Positions 34,939 to 43,643 of a DNA stretch of 64,000 bases are shown here, piece after piece. The DNA is from Sphingomonas bacterium (GTDB lineage Bacteria > Pseudomonadota > Alphaproteobacteria > Sphingomonadales > Sphingomonadaceae). Below the pieces are notes generated by a model. It was not told where the DNA came from and ran no database searches. It saw nothing but the letters and a program-made list of their open reading frames with translations. The DNA lies in contig JAQGKS010000052.1 of assembly GCA_028289965.1 (NCBI GenBank), positions 1 to 64,000 on the forward strand, in the 5' to 3' direction. How positions within the stretch are numbered: the stretch's first letter is position 1; every line of letters starts with the position of its first letter. A program made the translations under genes and the position numbers.

Positions 34939-36015
34939 GTGGGCCTATTTCTGACCAATTGCTGGTATGCGGCGGCTTTTGTCGACGAAGTGACGCGCGC
35001 GCCGCTCGCCCGAACGCTGCTGGACACGCCGATCGTCTTCTACCGCCGCGAGGACGGGACGCCCGCGGCACTGCACGATCGCTGCCCCCATCGCTTCGCG
35101 CCGCTTTCGTCCGGGACGCTGGTCGGCGACGATCTGCAGTGCGGTTATCATGGGCTGCGCTTCGACTGCGCGGGCCGCTGCGTCTCCAATCCGCACAATG
35201 ATGGCAAGCCACTGCGCGCGGCGGACGTGCGCAGCTTTCCGTTGTTCGAGCGCTATGGCGTAGTCTGGATCTGGCCCGGCGACGCGGCCAAGGCCGACCC
35301 CACCTTGCTGCCGCACTTCACCTATCTCGAGGACGATAGCACCTGGTCGGTGCTCAAGGGCCATCTGCGGGTGAAGGGCAATTATCAGCTCGTCACCGAC
35401 AACCTCCTCGATCTGACCCATGCGCCTTTCCTGCATCCGGGCTTCAAATTACCCAACGTCACCCCCGAACAGCAGCTCGCCGCCACCACCACGCGACTCG
35501 ATCGATTCCCCGATCGCGTGCTCGCCTATCGCTTGCGCACCGGCCTGCCGCCCAACCAGGCAACGATCGATCTGTTCGGCTTTCCCGCGGACCCATGCGA
35601 AACCCGCACGCACATGACCTGGTATCCGCCGGCGATCATCGACTTCGACAATGGCACCAAATTCCCGGGCCAGGAGGATCTGGAAGGCTTCTGCTTTCCG
35701 CAGGCGCACCTGATCACCCCCGAGACCGAGACCACCTGCCATTATTTCTTTGCGGCCGCGCGCAACCTGCGCCGCGACGATCCGGCGATCGACAAGGCGC
35801 TGATGGGCGTGCTCGACACTGCCTTCCGCACCCAGGACGAGCCGATGATCGAGGCGGTCCAGGCGCGGATGGGGCAGACCGGCGACATCGACGCGCATAA
35901 CCCGGTCCTGCTCAAGACCGATGGCCCGCCCGTCACCGCACGCCGGATGCTCAAGGAAATGATCGCGCGCGAGCAGGCGGGCCCCCGATCCGACCCCGCC
36001 GTTGCCGCCGAATAG
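34939..36015 (+). CDS. Rieske non-heme iron oxygenase, second VanA-type paralogue
   Basis: GTG 34939 starts a 358-residue protein beginning MGLFLTNCWYAAAF. It has Rieske ligands C49 and H51 (CPHRFAPLSSG) and C68 and H71 (CGYHGLRF), and the iron site in DNLLDLTHAPFLHPG. It aligns throughout with the 29.6-kb oxygenase but differs in the substrate pocket (DPCETRTHMTWYPPAIIDF here against DAVMDSRSHMHWLPPSLIYF there), which suggests a different methoxy- or carboxy-aromatic. It is followed 10 nt later by the PQQ dehydrogenase gene and shares its transcription unit. Confidence 0.92.
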   Translation: MGLFLTNCWYAAAFVDEVTRAPLARTLLDTPIVFYRREDGTPAALHDRCPHRFAPLSSGTLVGDDLQCGYHGLRFDCAGRCVSNPHNDGKPLRAADVRSFPLFERYGVVWIWPGDAAKADPTLLPHFTYLEDDSTWSVLKGHLRVKGNYQLVTDNLLDLTHAPFLHPGFKLPNVTPEQQLAATTTRLDRFPDRVLAYRLRTGLPPNQATIDLFGFPADPCETRTHMTWYPPAIIDFDNGTKFPGQEDLEGFCFPQAHLITPETETTCHYFFAAARNLRRDDPAIDKALMGVLDTAFRTQDEPMIEAVQARMGQTGDIDAHNPVLLKTDGPPVTARRMLKEMIAREQAGPRSDPAVAAE

Positions 36016-36025
36016 AAGGCTCTCC

Positions 36026-38170
36026 ATGTTCGATCGCACCAAGCGTTTCGGGGGCGCAGCCGCGCTCGCCTTGCTCGTCTCCGCCTGTTCTCCGCAGACC
36101 AGCGCCGTGGTGGAGAGCGTCGCCGCGTCCCGGCCGCAGCCGCGTACCGACTGGCCGCGCCCGGGCGGCGACCTCGGGGACAGCTATTCCTCGGCCCTCG
36201 GCGGCATCACCGCCGCCAATGCCGGCCAACTCGGCCTCGCGTTCCAGTTCACCGACTTCCTCGTGCGCGGCCGCACCCATTATGGGCTGCAATCGACCCC
36301 GGTGATGATCGACGGCACACTCTATTTTTCGGGCCCCTGGGGAGAGGCCTACGCCGTCGATGCGCGTACCGGCGAACAGCGCTGGGTGTTCGATACCGAG
36401 GCCGACGGCGCCTATGCCCGCAACACCTGTTGCGGGGTGGTCAACCGCGGCATCGCCGTTGCCGATGGCAAGCTGTTCGTCGGCGCGCTCGACGGACGGC
36501 TGTTCGCGCTCGACCTGCGGACCGGCAAGCCGGTGTGGCAGGCCGACACCTTCGTCGACAAGCACTGGAACTATTCGCTCACCGGCGCGCCGCAGATTGC
36601 CGGCGGCGTGGTGATGATCGGCAATGCCGGCGCCGACATGGGGGCGCGCGGCTATGTCTCGGCCTATGACATCAAGACCGGGAAGCTCGCCTGGCGCTTC
36701 TGGTCGGTCCCCGGCGATCCTGCCAAGGGCCCCGACGAAACACCCGAAGTGACCCTCGCGCGCAAAAGCTGGGCGAAGGACACAAGGTGGGAGCTGGGGA
36801 TGGGCGGCACCGCCTGGAACGGGCTCGCTTATGATCCGAAGACCGACACCGCGTTCCTGGGGCTGGGCAATGGCGGCCCCCACCCTGCCTGGCTGCGCAG
36901 CAAGAGCGGCGAGGTAAGGGACAATCTGTTCCTGTCCTCGATCGTCGCCGTCGACGCCAAAACCGGGCGAATGAAATGGTATTATCAGACCACGCCGGGG
37001 GACAGCTGGGACTTTACCGCCACCGCGCCGATGGTCCTCGCCGAAATGAAGATCGGCGGGCGCACGCGCAGCGTACTGATGCAGGCACCCAAGAACGGCA
37101 TTTTCTATGTCCTCGACCGGACGACCGGTGAGTTGCTGCGCGCCGATCCCTATACGCGCGTCAACTGGACGACGGGGATCGACCTCAAGACCGGGCGGCC
37201 GGCGATCAGCCCCGAGGTCGATTTCCGCACCGACCCCAAATTGGTGTGGCCGAGCGGCGCCGGCGGCCACGGCTGGCAGCCGATGGCCTACAGCGAGCGC
37301 ACCCGGCTCGTCTATATTCCGGTCTACGATACCGCGATGCAGGCGCGCGCCGAAGAGCCAGCGCGCTTCGTCCCCGGCAACATCAACCAGGCGACGGTCG
37401 GCGCCTTCCCGCCGTTCAGCGAAGCCGCGCTTAACGGCCGGCCCCAAGCCAATTTCGAAGGTCGACTGAAGGCGTGGGACCCGGTGGCCGGCACCGCGCG
37501 CTGGGTCAGTGAGCCGCGGTCGTTCCTGAATGGCGGAACGCTCGCGGCCGGCGATCTCGTCTTCCAGGGATCGGCATCGGGCTATCTCGACGCGTTCGAT
37601 GCCGCCACCGGCAAACAGGTGCTGCATCTGTTTCTCGGCACCGTGATCACTGCCGCGCCGATGACCTACGAGCTCGACGGCGTGCAGTATCTTGCGCTGC
37701 TCGCCGGCGCGGGCGGGCCGCAGGGCGCCTTCTTCGGCCCCGGCGTCGTCGCAGCCGAATATGAAAATGCGCAGCGCCTGATCGTGCTCCAGATTGGCGG
37801 GGGCACGATCCGGCTGCCGAACAAGCGCGCGCCCGTCCAGCTGCCGCCGCTACCCGCGCCAATCAAGACGAGCGCGGCGGCGCTCAAGCGCGGCGAGGAG
37901 CTGTTCCTGGATCGCTGCAGCCGCTGCCACGTCGCCGGGGGCGCACTCGCCGTCTATCCGAACCTATGGGCGATGGGCCCGGAAGCGATCGAAGGGTTCC
38001 ACGCCATCGTCGGCGAAGGCGCCCTCGCCCACGCCGGGATGGCGGCCTTTTCCGACCAGCTGAGCAACGCCGAGATCGCCGCGATCAAGGCCTATGTCGT
38101 CAACGACACGGTGGCGCGGCGGACGGGCAAGAAATCGGGCGAGGCCCCGGTGTCGCGCCAGACCCATTGA
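36026..38170 (+). CDS. PQQ-dependent quinohemoprotein alcohol dehydrogenase, lipoprotein
   Basis: ATG 36026 gives a 714-residue precursor with a lipobox LVSAC (Cys21), so it is probably anchored at the periplasmic face of a membrane. The eight-bladed PQQ propeller shows the vicinal disulfide NTCCGVVNRG (about residue 135) and a catalytic-Asp region TPGDSWDFTATAP. A C-terminal cytochrome c domain has CSRCH at about residue 631. It oxidises an alcohol to an aldehyde or acid and passes electrons through its heme, most likely to the diheme cytochrome of the divergent operon. The terminator-like hairpin at 38174 follows. Confidence 0.93.
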   Translation: MFDRTKRFGGAAALALLVSACSPQTSAVVESVAASRPQPRTDWPRPGGDLGDSYSSALGGITAANAGQLGLAFQFTDFLVRGRTHYGLQSTPVMIDGTLYFSGPWGEAYAVDARTGEQRWVFDTEADGAYARNTCCGVVNRGIAVADGKLFVGALDGRLFALDLRTGKPVWQADTFVDKHWNYSLTGAPQIAGGVVMIGNAGADMGARGYVSAYDIKTGKLAWRFWSVPGDPAKGPDETPEVTLARKSWAKDTRWELGMGGTAWNGLAYDPKTDTAFLGLGNGGPHPAWLRSKSGEVRDNLFLSSIVAVDAKTGRMKWYYQTTPGDSWDFTATAPMVLAEMKIGGRTRSVLMQAPKNGIFYVLDRTTGELLRADPYTRVNWTTGIDLKTGRPAISPEVDFRTDPKLVWPSGAGGHGWQPMAYSERTRLVYIPVYDTAMQARAEEPARFVPGNINQATVGAFPPFSEAALNGRPQANFEGRLKAWDPVAGTARWVSEPRSFLNGGTLAAGDLVFQGSASGYLDAFDAATGKQVLHLFLGTVITAAPMTYELDGVQYLALLAGAGGPQGAFFGPGVVAAEYENAQRLIVLQIGGGTIRLPNKRAPVQLPPLPAPIKTSAAALKRGEELFLDRCSRCHVAGGALAVYPNLWAMGPEAIEGFHAIVGEGALAHAGMAAFSDQLSNAEIAAIKAYVVNDTVARRTGKKSGEAPVSRQTH

Positions 38171-38173
38171 GAG

Positions 38174-38217
38174 AGGCTTCTCCCTTCCTTGCTCGATGCA
38201 GGGGAAGGGAGGAGCCT
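38174..38217 (+). terminator. Hairpin after the PQQ dehydrogenase gene
   Basis: AGGCTTCTCCCTTCC pairs with GGAAGGGAGGAGCCT (one G-T pair) around a 14-nt loop, 4 nt after the stop codon. There is no clear U-run. Confidence 0.6.
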
Positions 38218-38270
38218 GTCGAAGCCGGCCTTGCCGATACGACGAACCGATCAGTTGGCGCGGTCGCTGA

Positions 38271-39047
38271 TCAGACCCGCGCCCAGCCGCCATCGATCAC
38301 GATCGTCTGGGTGGTGATGAACTCGGCCTCGTCGCTGGCAAGGAAGGCGACCAGCCCGGCGACGTCGCGCGGCTTGCCCGGCCGCTTGACCGCCTGGTTT
38401 GCGACCATCATGCCGATGAAGTCGTCGAATCCCGCCCCGCTACCGCCGCCAATCTCCGCCGCAAAGGAAGCGCGCACCTGCTCGGTGTCGATCGGCCCCG
38501 GCGCGACGACGTTGACGGTTATGCCGTCGGGGCCGAACTCCGCCCCGAGCGCGCGGGCAAGCCCGATCGCACCGGACTTGGAGGCGATATATTGCGGCAT
38601 TCCGGGGGGCGCGAGGAAGGTCGAGTTCGACGCCATGTGGATGATCCGGCCCCACTTGGCCTTCCGCATGGCGGGCGCGAACGCCTTGGCCATCAGGAAC
38701 ATCGCGTCGAGATTGAGCGCCATCGTCGCGCGCCAATGCTCGAAGGTGAGATCGTCGAAGCTGCGCATCTCGTAGCGGCCGGCATTGTTGACCAGGATGT
38801 CGCACGCGCCGAACCGGCTCTCGACCGCCTTGCGCAATTCCTCAACCATCTCCGGGCGGGTCACGTCGCAGTGGAAGAACGCCGCCTCCCCACCCGCCTG
38901 GCGGATCGCCTCGGCAACCGGGGTGCCGTCCTTGATGTCGACGATCGCGATCCTGTGTCCGTCGCGGGCGAGCCGCTCGGCGATCCCCGCACCGATGCCG
39001 CCGGCCGCGCCGGTGACGAGCGCGACCTTTCCTTCACTCCGTGCCAC
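38271..39047 (-). CDS. Short-chain dehydrogenase/reductase (FabG-like)
   Basis: The 258-residue protein has TGAAGGIGAG, NNAG and catalytic YIASK, and ends ITTQTIVIDGGWARV like 3-oxoacyl-ACP-reductase-type SDRs. MASNSTFLAPPGMPQ carries the catalytic Ser. It lies 16 nt downstream of the aldehyde dehydrogenase on the same strand, so the pair may oxidise an alcohol to a carboxylic acid. Control is presumably from the ALDH/GMC divergent promoter. Confidence 0.9.
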   Translation of the reverse strand: MARSEGKVALVTGAAGGIGAGIAERLARDGHRIAIVDIKDGTPVAEAIRQAGGEAAFFHCDVTRPEMVEELRKAVESRFGACDILVNNAGRYEMRSFDDLTFEHWRATMALNLDAMFLMAKAFAPAMRKAKWGRIIHMASNSTFLAPPGMPQYIASKSGAIGLARALGAEFGPDGITVNVVAPGPIDTEQVRASFAAEIGGGSGAGFDDFIGMMVANQAVKRPGKPRDVAGLVAFLASDEAEFITTQTIVIDGGWARV

Positions 39048-39063
39048 TCAGATTCCTCCCGAT

Positions 39064-40506
39064 TCAGGCAACGATCGCCTTGACCTCGAGGAACTCCTCG
39101 AAGCCCCAAATTCCATATTGCTTGCCATTACCGGATCGCTTGTACCCGCCGAACGGGGCCGCCGCGGTCCAGCCGGGGAAGTTGATCGTCACATAGCCCG
39201 CGCGAAGCCGCCCAGCCACGCGGCGCGCCGCCTCCGGATCGGCCGACTGGACATAGGCCGCCAGCCCGAACGGGGTCGAATTGGCGATCCGCACCGCATC
39301 CTCTTCATCGGTGTAGGTCTGGATACAGAGCACCGGGCCGAATATCTCCTCCTGTGCCAGGAAGGATTCGACGGCCACCGGGCCGAAGATCGTCGGCCGC
39401 GCATAATAGCCTTGGCTGAGATGCTCCGGGCGACCCGGACCTCCGGTCAGCAGTGCCTCTCCCTCGGCGACCGCGCGCTCGAGCACGCTGTTGACGCGTT
39501 CGAACTGGGCGCGATTGGCAAGCGGGCCGTAGACCGTGCCGTGCTGGTCGGGCGGCCCGACGACGAGCGCTTCGGCGACCTCGACGGCGAGCCGCGCGAC
39601 CTCCTCGAACCGCTCTTCGGGCACGATCAGCCGGGTCGGCGCCGCGCAGGTCTGTCCCGCGTTCATCATGCAGCCGAACACGCTCATGCGAACCGCGTCG
39701 GGCAAGTCGACGTCGCCCAGCAGTACGTTGGCCGATTTGCCGCCGAGTTCCTGATGGACGCGCTTGATCGTCGGCGCCGCCGCGACCGCTATCGCCGCTC
39801 CACCCGGCACCGAACCGGTCATCGAGACCATGTCGACGTCGGGATGCTCGGCAAGGCGCCGGCCGCAATCCGCGCCGCGGCCGTTGAGCAGGTTGAATAC
39901 GCCCGGCGGTATGCCGGCGTCCTCCATCGCCTCGGCGAGCAGGATGCCACAGAGCGGCGCCTGTTCGCTCGGCTTGACGATCACCGTGCAGCCCGCGGCG
40001 ATCGCCGGCACGGCCTTGCACAGCATCTGGCTGACGGGGGCGTTCCAGCTGGTGATCGCCACCACCACGCCGACCGGCTCCCGCACCAGTTCGATTCCGC
40101 CCTGACCGCGCGCGCTAAAGCCGAAGGTGGGCAGCAAGTCGAAGATCGCATCGAAATGCGATCGCGACATCGCGCTCTGGCCCTGAGCGACGAGGGTGGT
40201 GAGCCCGATCTCCTGTATCAGCAGGCGTTCGATCTCGGGCGCAGCCGCATCGAACGCCGCACGCATCCGGCGCAGCAGGTCGAGCCGCTCGGCGATGCTC
40301 GTCGCCGACCAGGAGTCGAACGCGCCGCGCGCCGCCGCGACCGCGCGATCGGCGTCGTCCGCATCGCCCAGCGTGGCGCGACCGACCAGCGATCCATCCG
40401 CCGGATTTGTAACCTCAACCATTTCATGGCCGAACGGCGCGACCCACTGGCCGCCGATGTAGAACCGATGCGCGTCCAGCGCCCCTCTCCCGCAGTTTGT
40501 CACCAT
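39064..40506 (-). CDS. NAD(P)-dependent aldehyde dehydrogenase
   Basis: I start the protein at ATG 40506. The open frame continues upstream over the GMC gene, but that part is antisense to it. The 480-residue product has FYIGGQWVAPFGHE, TSWNAPVSQMLCKAVPAIAA, QELGGKSANVLLGD (Glu) and NAGQTCAAPTRL (catalytic Cys about residue 286), all standard ALDH motifs. It should oxidise the aldehyde produced by the divergent GMC oxidase or the PQQ dehydrogenase. The tandem operator 15-38 bp upstream is shared with the GMC gene. Confidence 0.92.
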   Translation of the reverse strand: MVTNCGRGALDAHRFYIGGQWVAPFGHEMVEVTNPADGSLVGRATLGDADDADRAVAAARGAFDSWSATSIAERLDLLRRMRAAFDAAAPEIERLLIQEIGLTTLVAQGQSAMSRSHFDAIFDLLPTFGFSARGQGGIELVREPVGVVVAITSWNAPVSQMLCKAVPAIAAGCTVIVKPSEQAPLCGILLAEAMEDAGIPPGVFNLLNGRGADCGRRLAEHPDVDMVSMTGSVPGGAAIAVAAAPTIKRVHQELGGKSANVLLGDVDLPDAVRMSVFGCMMNAGQTCAAPTRLIVPEERFEEVARLAVEVAEALVVGPPDQHGTVYGPLANRAQFERVNSVLERAVAEGEALLTGGPGRPEHLSQGYYARPTIFGPVAVESFLAQEEIFGPVLCIQTYTDEEDAVRIANSTPFGLAAYVQSADPEAARRVAGRLRAGYVTINFPGWTAAAPFGGYKRSGNGKQYGIWGFEEFLEVKAIVA

Positions 40507-40520
40507 CACGAAATTGAAAA

Positions 40521-40544
40521 TCGTATCACAATATAGTATTACAA
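40521..40544. promoter_or_regulatory. Tandem perfect operator between ALDH and GMC genes
   Basis: TCGTATCACAA (40521-40531) and TAGTATTACAA (40534-40544) both match TNGT-N3-ACNA exactly, 13 bp apart centre to centre. They fill the 48-bp gap between the two divergent start codons. Confidence 0.8.
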
Positions 40545-40554
40545 TCTTTACGCA

Positions 40555-42210
40555 GTGAAAAGGCCAAAGCCGGTGACAAAGCAGTTGGAAGCGGATTTCG
40601 TGATCGTCGGCGCAGGCTCGGCCGGGTGCGTGCTCGCCAACCGATTGTCGGCCGATCCCGCCAACAAGGTCATCCTGATCGAAGCCGGCGGGCGCGATCG
40701 CCACCCGTTCATGCGCATGCCGTTCGCCTTCATGAAGCTGCAATTCGTGCCGCGGCTTTCCTGGGGCTATTGGAGCGAACCCGAGCCCGGGCTTGGCGGG
40801 CGCAAGCTGTGGCTGCCGCGCGGCAAGTGCCTCGGCGGCACCTCCTCGATCAACGGCATGGTCTATTCGCGCGGCCATCCGCTCGATTATGACGAATGGG
40901 CAGCGCTCGGCGCGACCGGCTGGAGCTGGGACGAGGTCCTTCCCTATTTCAAGCGTTCCGAGCGGAGCTGGCGCGGCGCCGACGCCTGGCATGGTGGCGA
41001 CGGGCCGCTGACGGTGTCGCCGGTCGAGGTCGCCGGGCCGGTGTTCGACGCGACGATGCAGACGGCGCAGTCGCTCGGCTACAAGGTCAATGACGATCAG
41101 CACGGCGCCGAGGCCGGCGAAGGCTTTTCACCGCCCGAAGTGACGGTCGACCGCGGCCGCCGCGCGAGCAGCGCGACCCAGTTCCTCCGCCCCGTGCTCG
41201 ACCGGCCGAACCTCACCGTGCTGACCGAGGCGCTGGTGACCCGCATCGTCATCGAAAAGGGCCGCGCGACCGGCGTCGAGTTGGCGGGCCGCGACGGCCC
41301 CCGCACGATCCGCGCGTCGCGTGAGGTGGTGCTGGCGGCGGGCGCCTATAATTCGCCCAAATTGCTGCTGCTGTCCGGCATCGGGCCGGCCGACGAGCTT
41401 CGCGCGCTCGGCATTCCGGTCGTCGCCGACGTGCCGGGCGTCGGCCGCAACCTCCAGGAGCACCCGCTCACCGGCGTCGGCCACGAGCTTCGTGAGCCGG
41501 TGGGGTTCGAGCATAATTTGCGGTTCGACCGGCTCGCGCTCAACGTCGCGCGCTTCGCCCTCGGTGCGCATAGCAAGGCGACGCAGCTGCCGGTCACCAG
41601 CTTCGGCTTCATCCGCACCCGCGACGGGCTCGACCGGCCCGACGTCAAGGCGAACGTCTACCCGACCCGCCTCGATGGCCGCGTCTGGTTCCCCGGGATC
41701 CGCAAGGGCGCAGGGCACGCCATGACGATCTTCGGTGTGCTGCTGCGCCCCGAAAGCCGGGGCAGCGTGACCTTGCGCTCGGCCGATCCGGCCGCGCCGC
41801 CGGTGGTACGCATCAACATGTTCGAGGACCGTCGCGATCTCGAGACGATGCGGCGCACCGTGCGGATGCTGCGCGAGTTCCTGACCAGCGGCGACCTCGG
41901 CAAGCTCACCGGCAAGGAATTGATGCCGGGCGCCGCCGTGCAGACCGACGAGGAGATCGACGCGCACAACCGCAAGAGCTGCATTCTCGCCCACCACGCC
42001 GCGGGAAGCTGCGCGATCGGCCAGGATGCGGCCGCCGTGGTCGATCCCGAGTTGCGGGTGCGCGGGATCGACGGGCTGCGCGTCGCCGATGCCTCGGTGA
42101 TGCCGCGGGTTGTCGGCGGCAACACCAACGCGCCGGTCATCATGATCGGCGAGAAGGCGGCGGACCTGATTCTCGGCAACCGCGCCCGCGCATCGGCGCA
42201 GGCCGCTTGA
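40555..42210 (+). CDS. GMC-family FAD-dependent alcohol oxidoreductase
   Basis: GTG 40555 starts a 551-residue protein with the FAD loop FVIVGAGSAGCVLANRLS, the GMC signature CLGGTSSINGMVYSRG and a C-terminal catalytic pair in LAHHAAGSCAIG (His) and VVGGNTNAPVIMIGEKAADL (Asn/His position). It resembles choline-dehydrogenase-like enzymes, including the side-chain alcohol oxidases of phenylcoumaran-type lignin dimers in sphingomonads. It has no leader and should be cytoplasmic. The divergent ALDH is the natural next step. Confidence 0.92.
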   Translation: MKRPKPVTKQLEADFVIVGAGSAGCVLANRLSADPANKVILIEAGGRDRHPFMRMPFAFMKLQFVPRLSWGYWSEPEPGLGGRKLWLPRGKCLGGTSSINGMVYSRGHPLDYDEWAALGATGWSWDEVLPYFKRSERSWRGADAWHGGDGPLTVSPVEVAGPVFDATMQTAQSLGYKVNDDQHGAEAGEGFSPPEVTVDRGRRASSATQFLRPVLDRPNLTVLTEALVTRIVIEKGRATGVELAGRDGPRTIRASREVVLAAGAYNSPKLLLLSGIGPADELRALGIPVVADVPGVGRNLQEHPLTGVGHELREPVGFEHNLRFDRLALNVARFALGAHSKATQLPVTSFGFIRTRDGLDRPDVKANVYPTRLDGRVWFPGIRKGAGHAMTIFGVLLRPESRGSVTLRSADPAAPPVVRINMFEDRRDLETMRRTVRMLREFLTSGDLGKLTGKELMPGAAVQTDEEIDAHNRKSCILAHHAAGSCAIGQDAAAVVDPELRVRGIDGLRVADASVMPRVVGGNTNAPVIMIGEKAADLILGNRARASAQAA

Positions 42211-42238
42211 CCCGGCACACGCATTGACCCATTCGGGA

Positions 42239-42262
42239 TTGTATCACAATATTGACTAACGA
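42239..42262. promoter_or_regulatory. Tandem operator before the MetE-like gene
   Basis: TTGTATCACAA (42239-42249) is a perfect TNGT-N3-ACNA palindrome, and TTGACTAACGA (42252-42262) is a near match 13 bp on. They end 17 bp before the ATG and just upstream of the GGAGG ribosome site. Confidence 0.75.
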
Positions 42263-42279
42263 TTCACGTGGAGGATCCA

Positions 42280-43476
42280 ATGAAGCGCAGCGACGATCGC
42301 ATTCTAGTATCTCACGCCGGACGGCTGTCCCCTGACAATCCCGAGTTCCGGGCGCTCGAGCAGCGCAAGTCGCGCGGCGAGGAAATCCCCGACTCGGTCT
42401 ACGTCCCGCAGCTGGAAGCCGCGATCAAGGAGATGATCCAGCGCCAGGTCGACATCGGCGTGGACGTCATCTCCGACGGTGAGGCCGGCCGGTTCAACAC
42501 CTTTGCCAAATATGGCAAGCGCATCGATGGCCTGATCTACCGCGAGTGCCAGCCGGGCGAAGTCGGCGCGGCCGTGTTCGACAGCCGCGAGCGCCGCCTG
42601 TTCCCGGACTTCTACAAGGCCGCGGATGCCGCCCGCTTCAAGGACGGCGCGCCGACCAACAACCAGATGCGCATGGTCGCCGTCGACGCGCTCAAGGTGA
42701 AGAATATCGACATCATCTCGGGCGAACTCGAGCGGTTCCGTCGAATCCTGACCGAGCTCAACCTCAACGACCGCGATGCCTTCTTCCCGATGATGTCGCC
42801 GGGCTGGCTCCATCACTTCATCTGGGACGAGCATTATCAGGATGAGGAGGAATTCCTCTACGCGCTCGCCGAGGTCCTGCGTCCCGAATATGAAGCCGTC
42901 GCCAAGGCCGGTTTCATCCTCCAGCTCGACGGCCCCGATCTGCCCGACAAATGGGCCACGCTAGTGCCTAACATCACGCTCGAGGAATATCGCAAGAAGG
43001 CCAAGCTGCGCGTCGACGTGACCAACCATGCGCTGCGCAACATTCCCGAGGAGATGGTGCGCTATCATCTTTGCTGGGGCAGCTGGAACGGTCCCCACAT
43101 CGACGACATCCCGTTCGCCGACGTCGTCGACCTGATGCTCCAAATCAAGGCGCAGGCCTATAGCTTCGAGGCCGGCAATGTCCGCCATGAGCATGAATGG
43201 AAGATCTGGAAGGATGTGAAGCTGCCCGACGGCAAGATCCTGATCCCGGGCGTCGTCAGCCACCGCACGAACACGATCGAACATCCCGAGGTCGTCGCCG
43301 ACCGGCTCGATCAGTTCGCCCGCTATGTCGGCCGCGAAAATGTCATTGCTGGCACCGACTGCGGCATGGGCGGCGGGCGCATGTCGCACGAGATCGGCTG
43401 GGCCAAGATCGAGTCGATGGTCGATGGCAGTGCGCGCGCAAGCAAGGCGCTGTGGAAAGAGCCGGCGATGGCCTGA
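42280..43476 (+). CDS. MetE C-terminal-domain-like zinc protein
   Basis: ATG 42280 lies 5 nt after GGAGG (42271-42275), better than the GTG at 42268. The 398-residue protein resembles the C-terminal half of cobalamin-independent methionine synthase: DVISDGEAGRFNTFAKYG, then the zinc ligands in RYHLCWGSWNG (His and Cys at about residues 263 and 265) and TDCGMGGG (Cys about 361). Stand-alone proteins of this family include thiol methyl- and alkyl-transferases such as epoxyalkane:coenzyme M transferase. In this setting it might transfer a thiol or methyl group from an aromatic intermediate. It has a private operator and no close operon partner. Confidence 0.8.
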   Translation: MKRSDDRILVSHAGRLSPDNPEFRALEQRKSRGEEIPDSVYVPQLEAAIKEMIQRQVDIGVDVISDGEAGRFNTFAKYGKRIDGLIYRECQPGEVGAAVFDSRERRLFPDFYKAADAARFKDGAPTNNQMRMVAVDALKVKNIDIISGELERFRRILTELNLNDRDAFFPMMSPGWLHHFIWDEHYQDEEEFLYALAEVLRPEYEAVAKAGFILQLDGPDLPDKWATLVPNITLEEYRKKAKLRVDVTNHALRNIPEEMVRYHLCWGSWNGPHIDDIPFADVVDLMLQIKAQAYSFEAGNVRHEHEWKIWKDVKLPDGKILIPGVVSHRTNTIEHPEVVADRLDQFARYVGRENVIAGTDCGMGGGRMSHEIGWAKIESMVDGSARASKALWKEPAMA

Positions 43477-43578
43477 CGCTCCGGCCGCGTATCGGTCGTT
43501 CAATCCGGCCTGTCGAAGCGCTGCGTCCCTTCTTTCATCGATGTCGATGCAGGAAGAGGTGCGGCGTTTCGGCAAGGC

Positions 43579-43613
43579 AGGAGAGCGGAAAGGCCAGGAG
43601 AGCGGAAAAGGCA
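43579..43613. repeat. Short imperfect direct repeat
   Basis: AGGAGAGCGGAAAGGC (43579-43594) is repeated as AGGAGAGCGGAAAAGGC (43596-43612), differing by one extra A. It lies in the gap between the convergent MetE-like and GntR genes. Confidence 0.75.
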
Positions 43614-43643
43614 GGCGGGCGAACGGCCCGCGCCGCCGAAACG

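Noticed and set aside
40507-41103. N-terminal extension of the aldehyde dehydrogenase frame
   Set aside because: It overlaps the GMC gene antisense; ALDH homology begins after ATG 40506, beside the operator.
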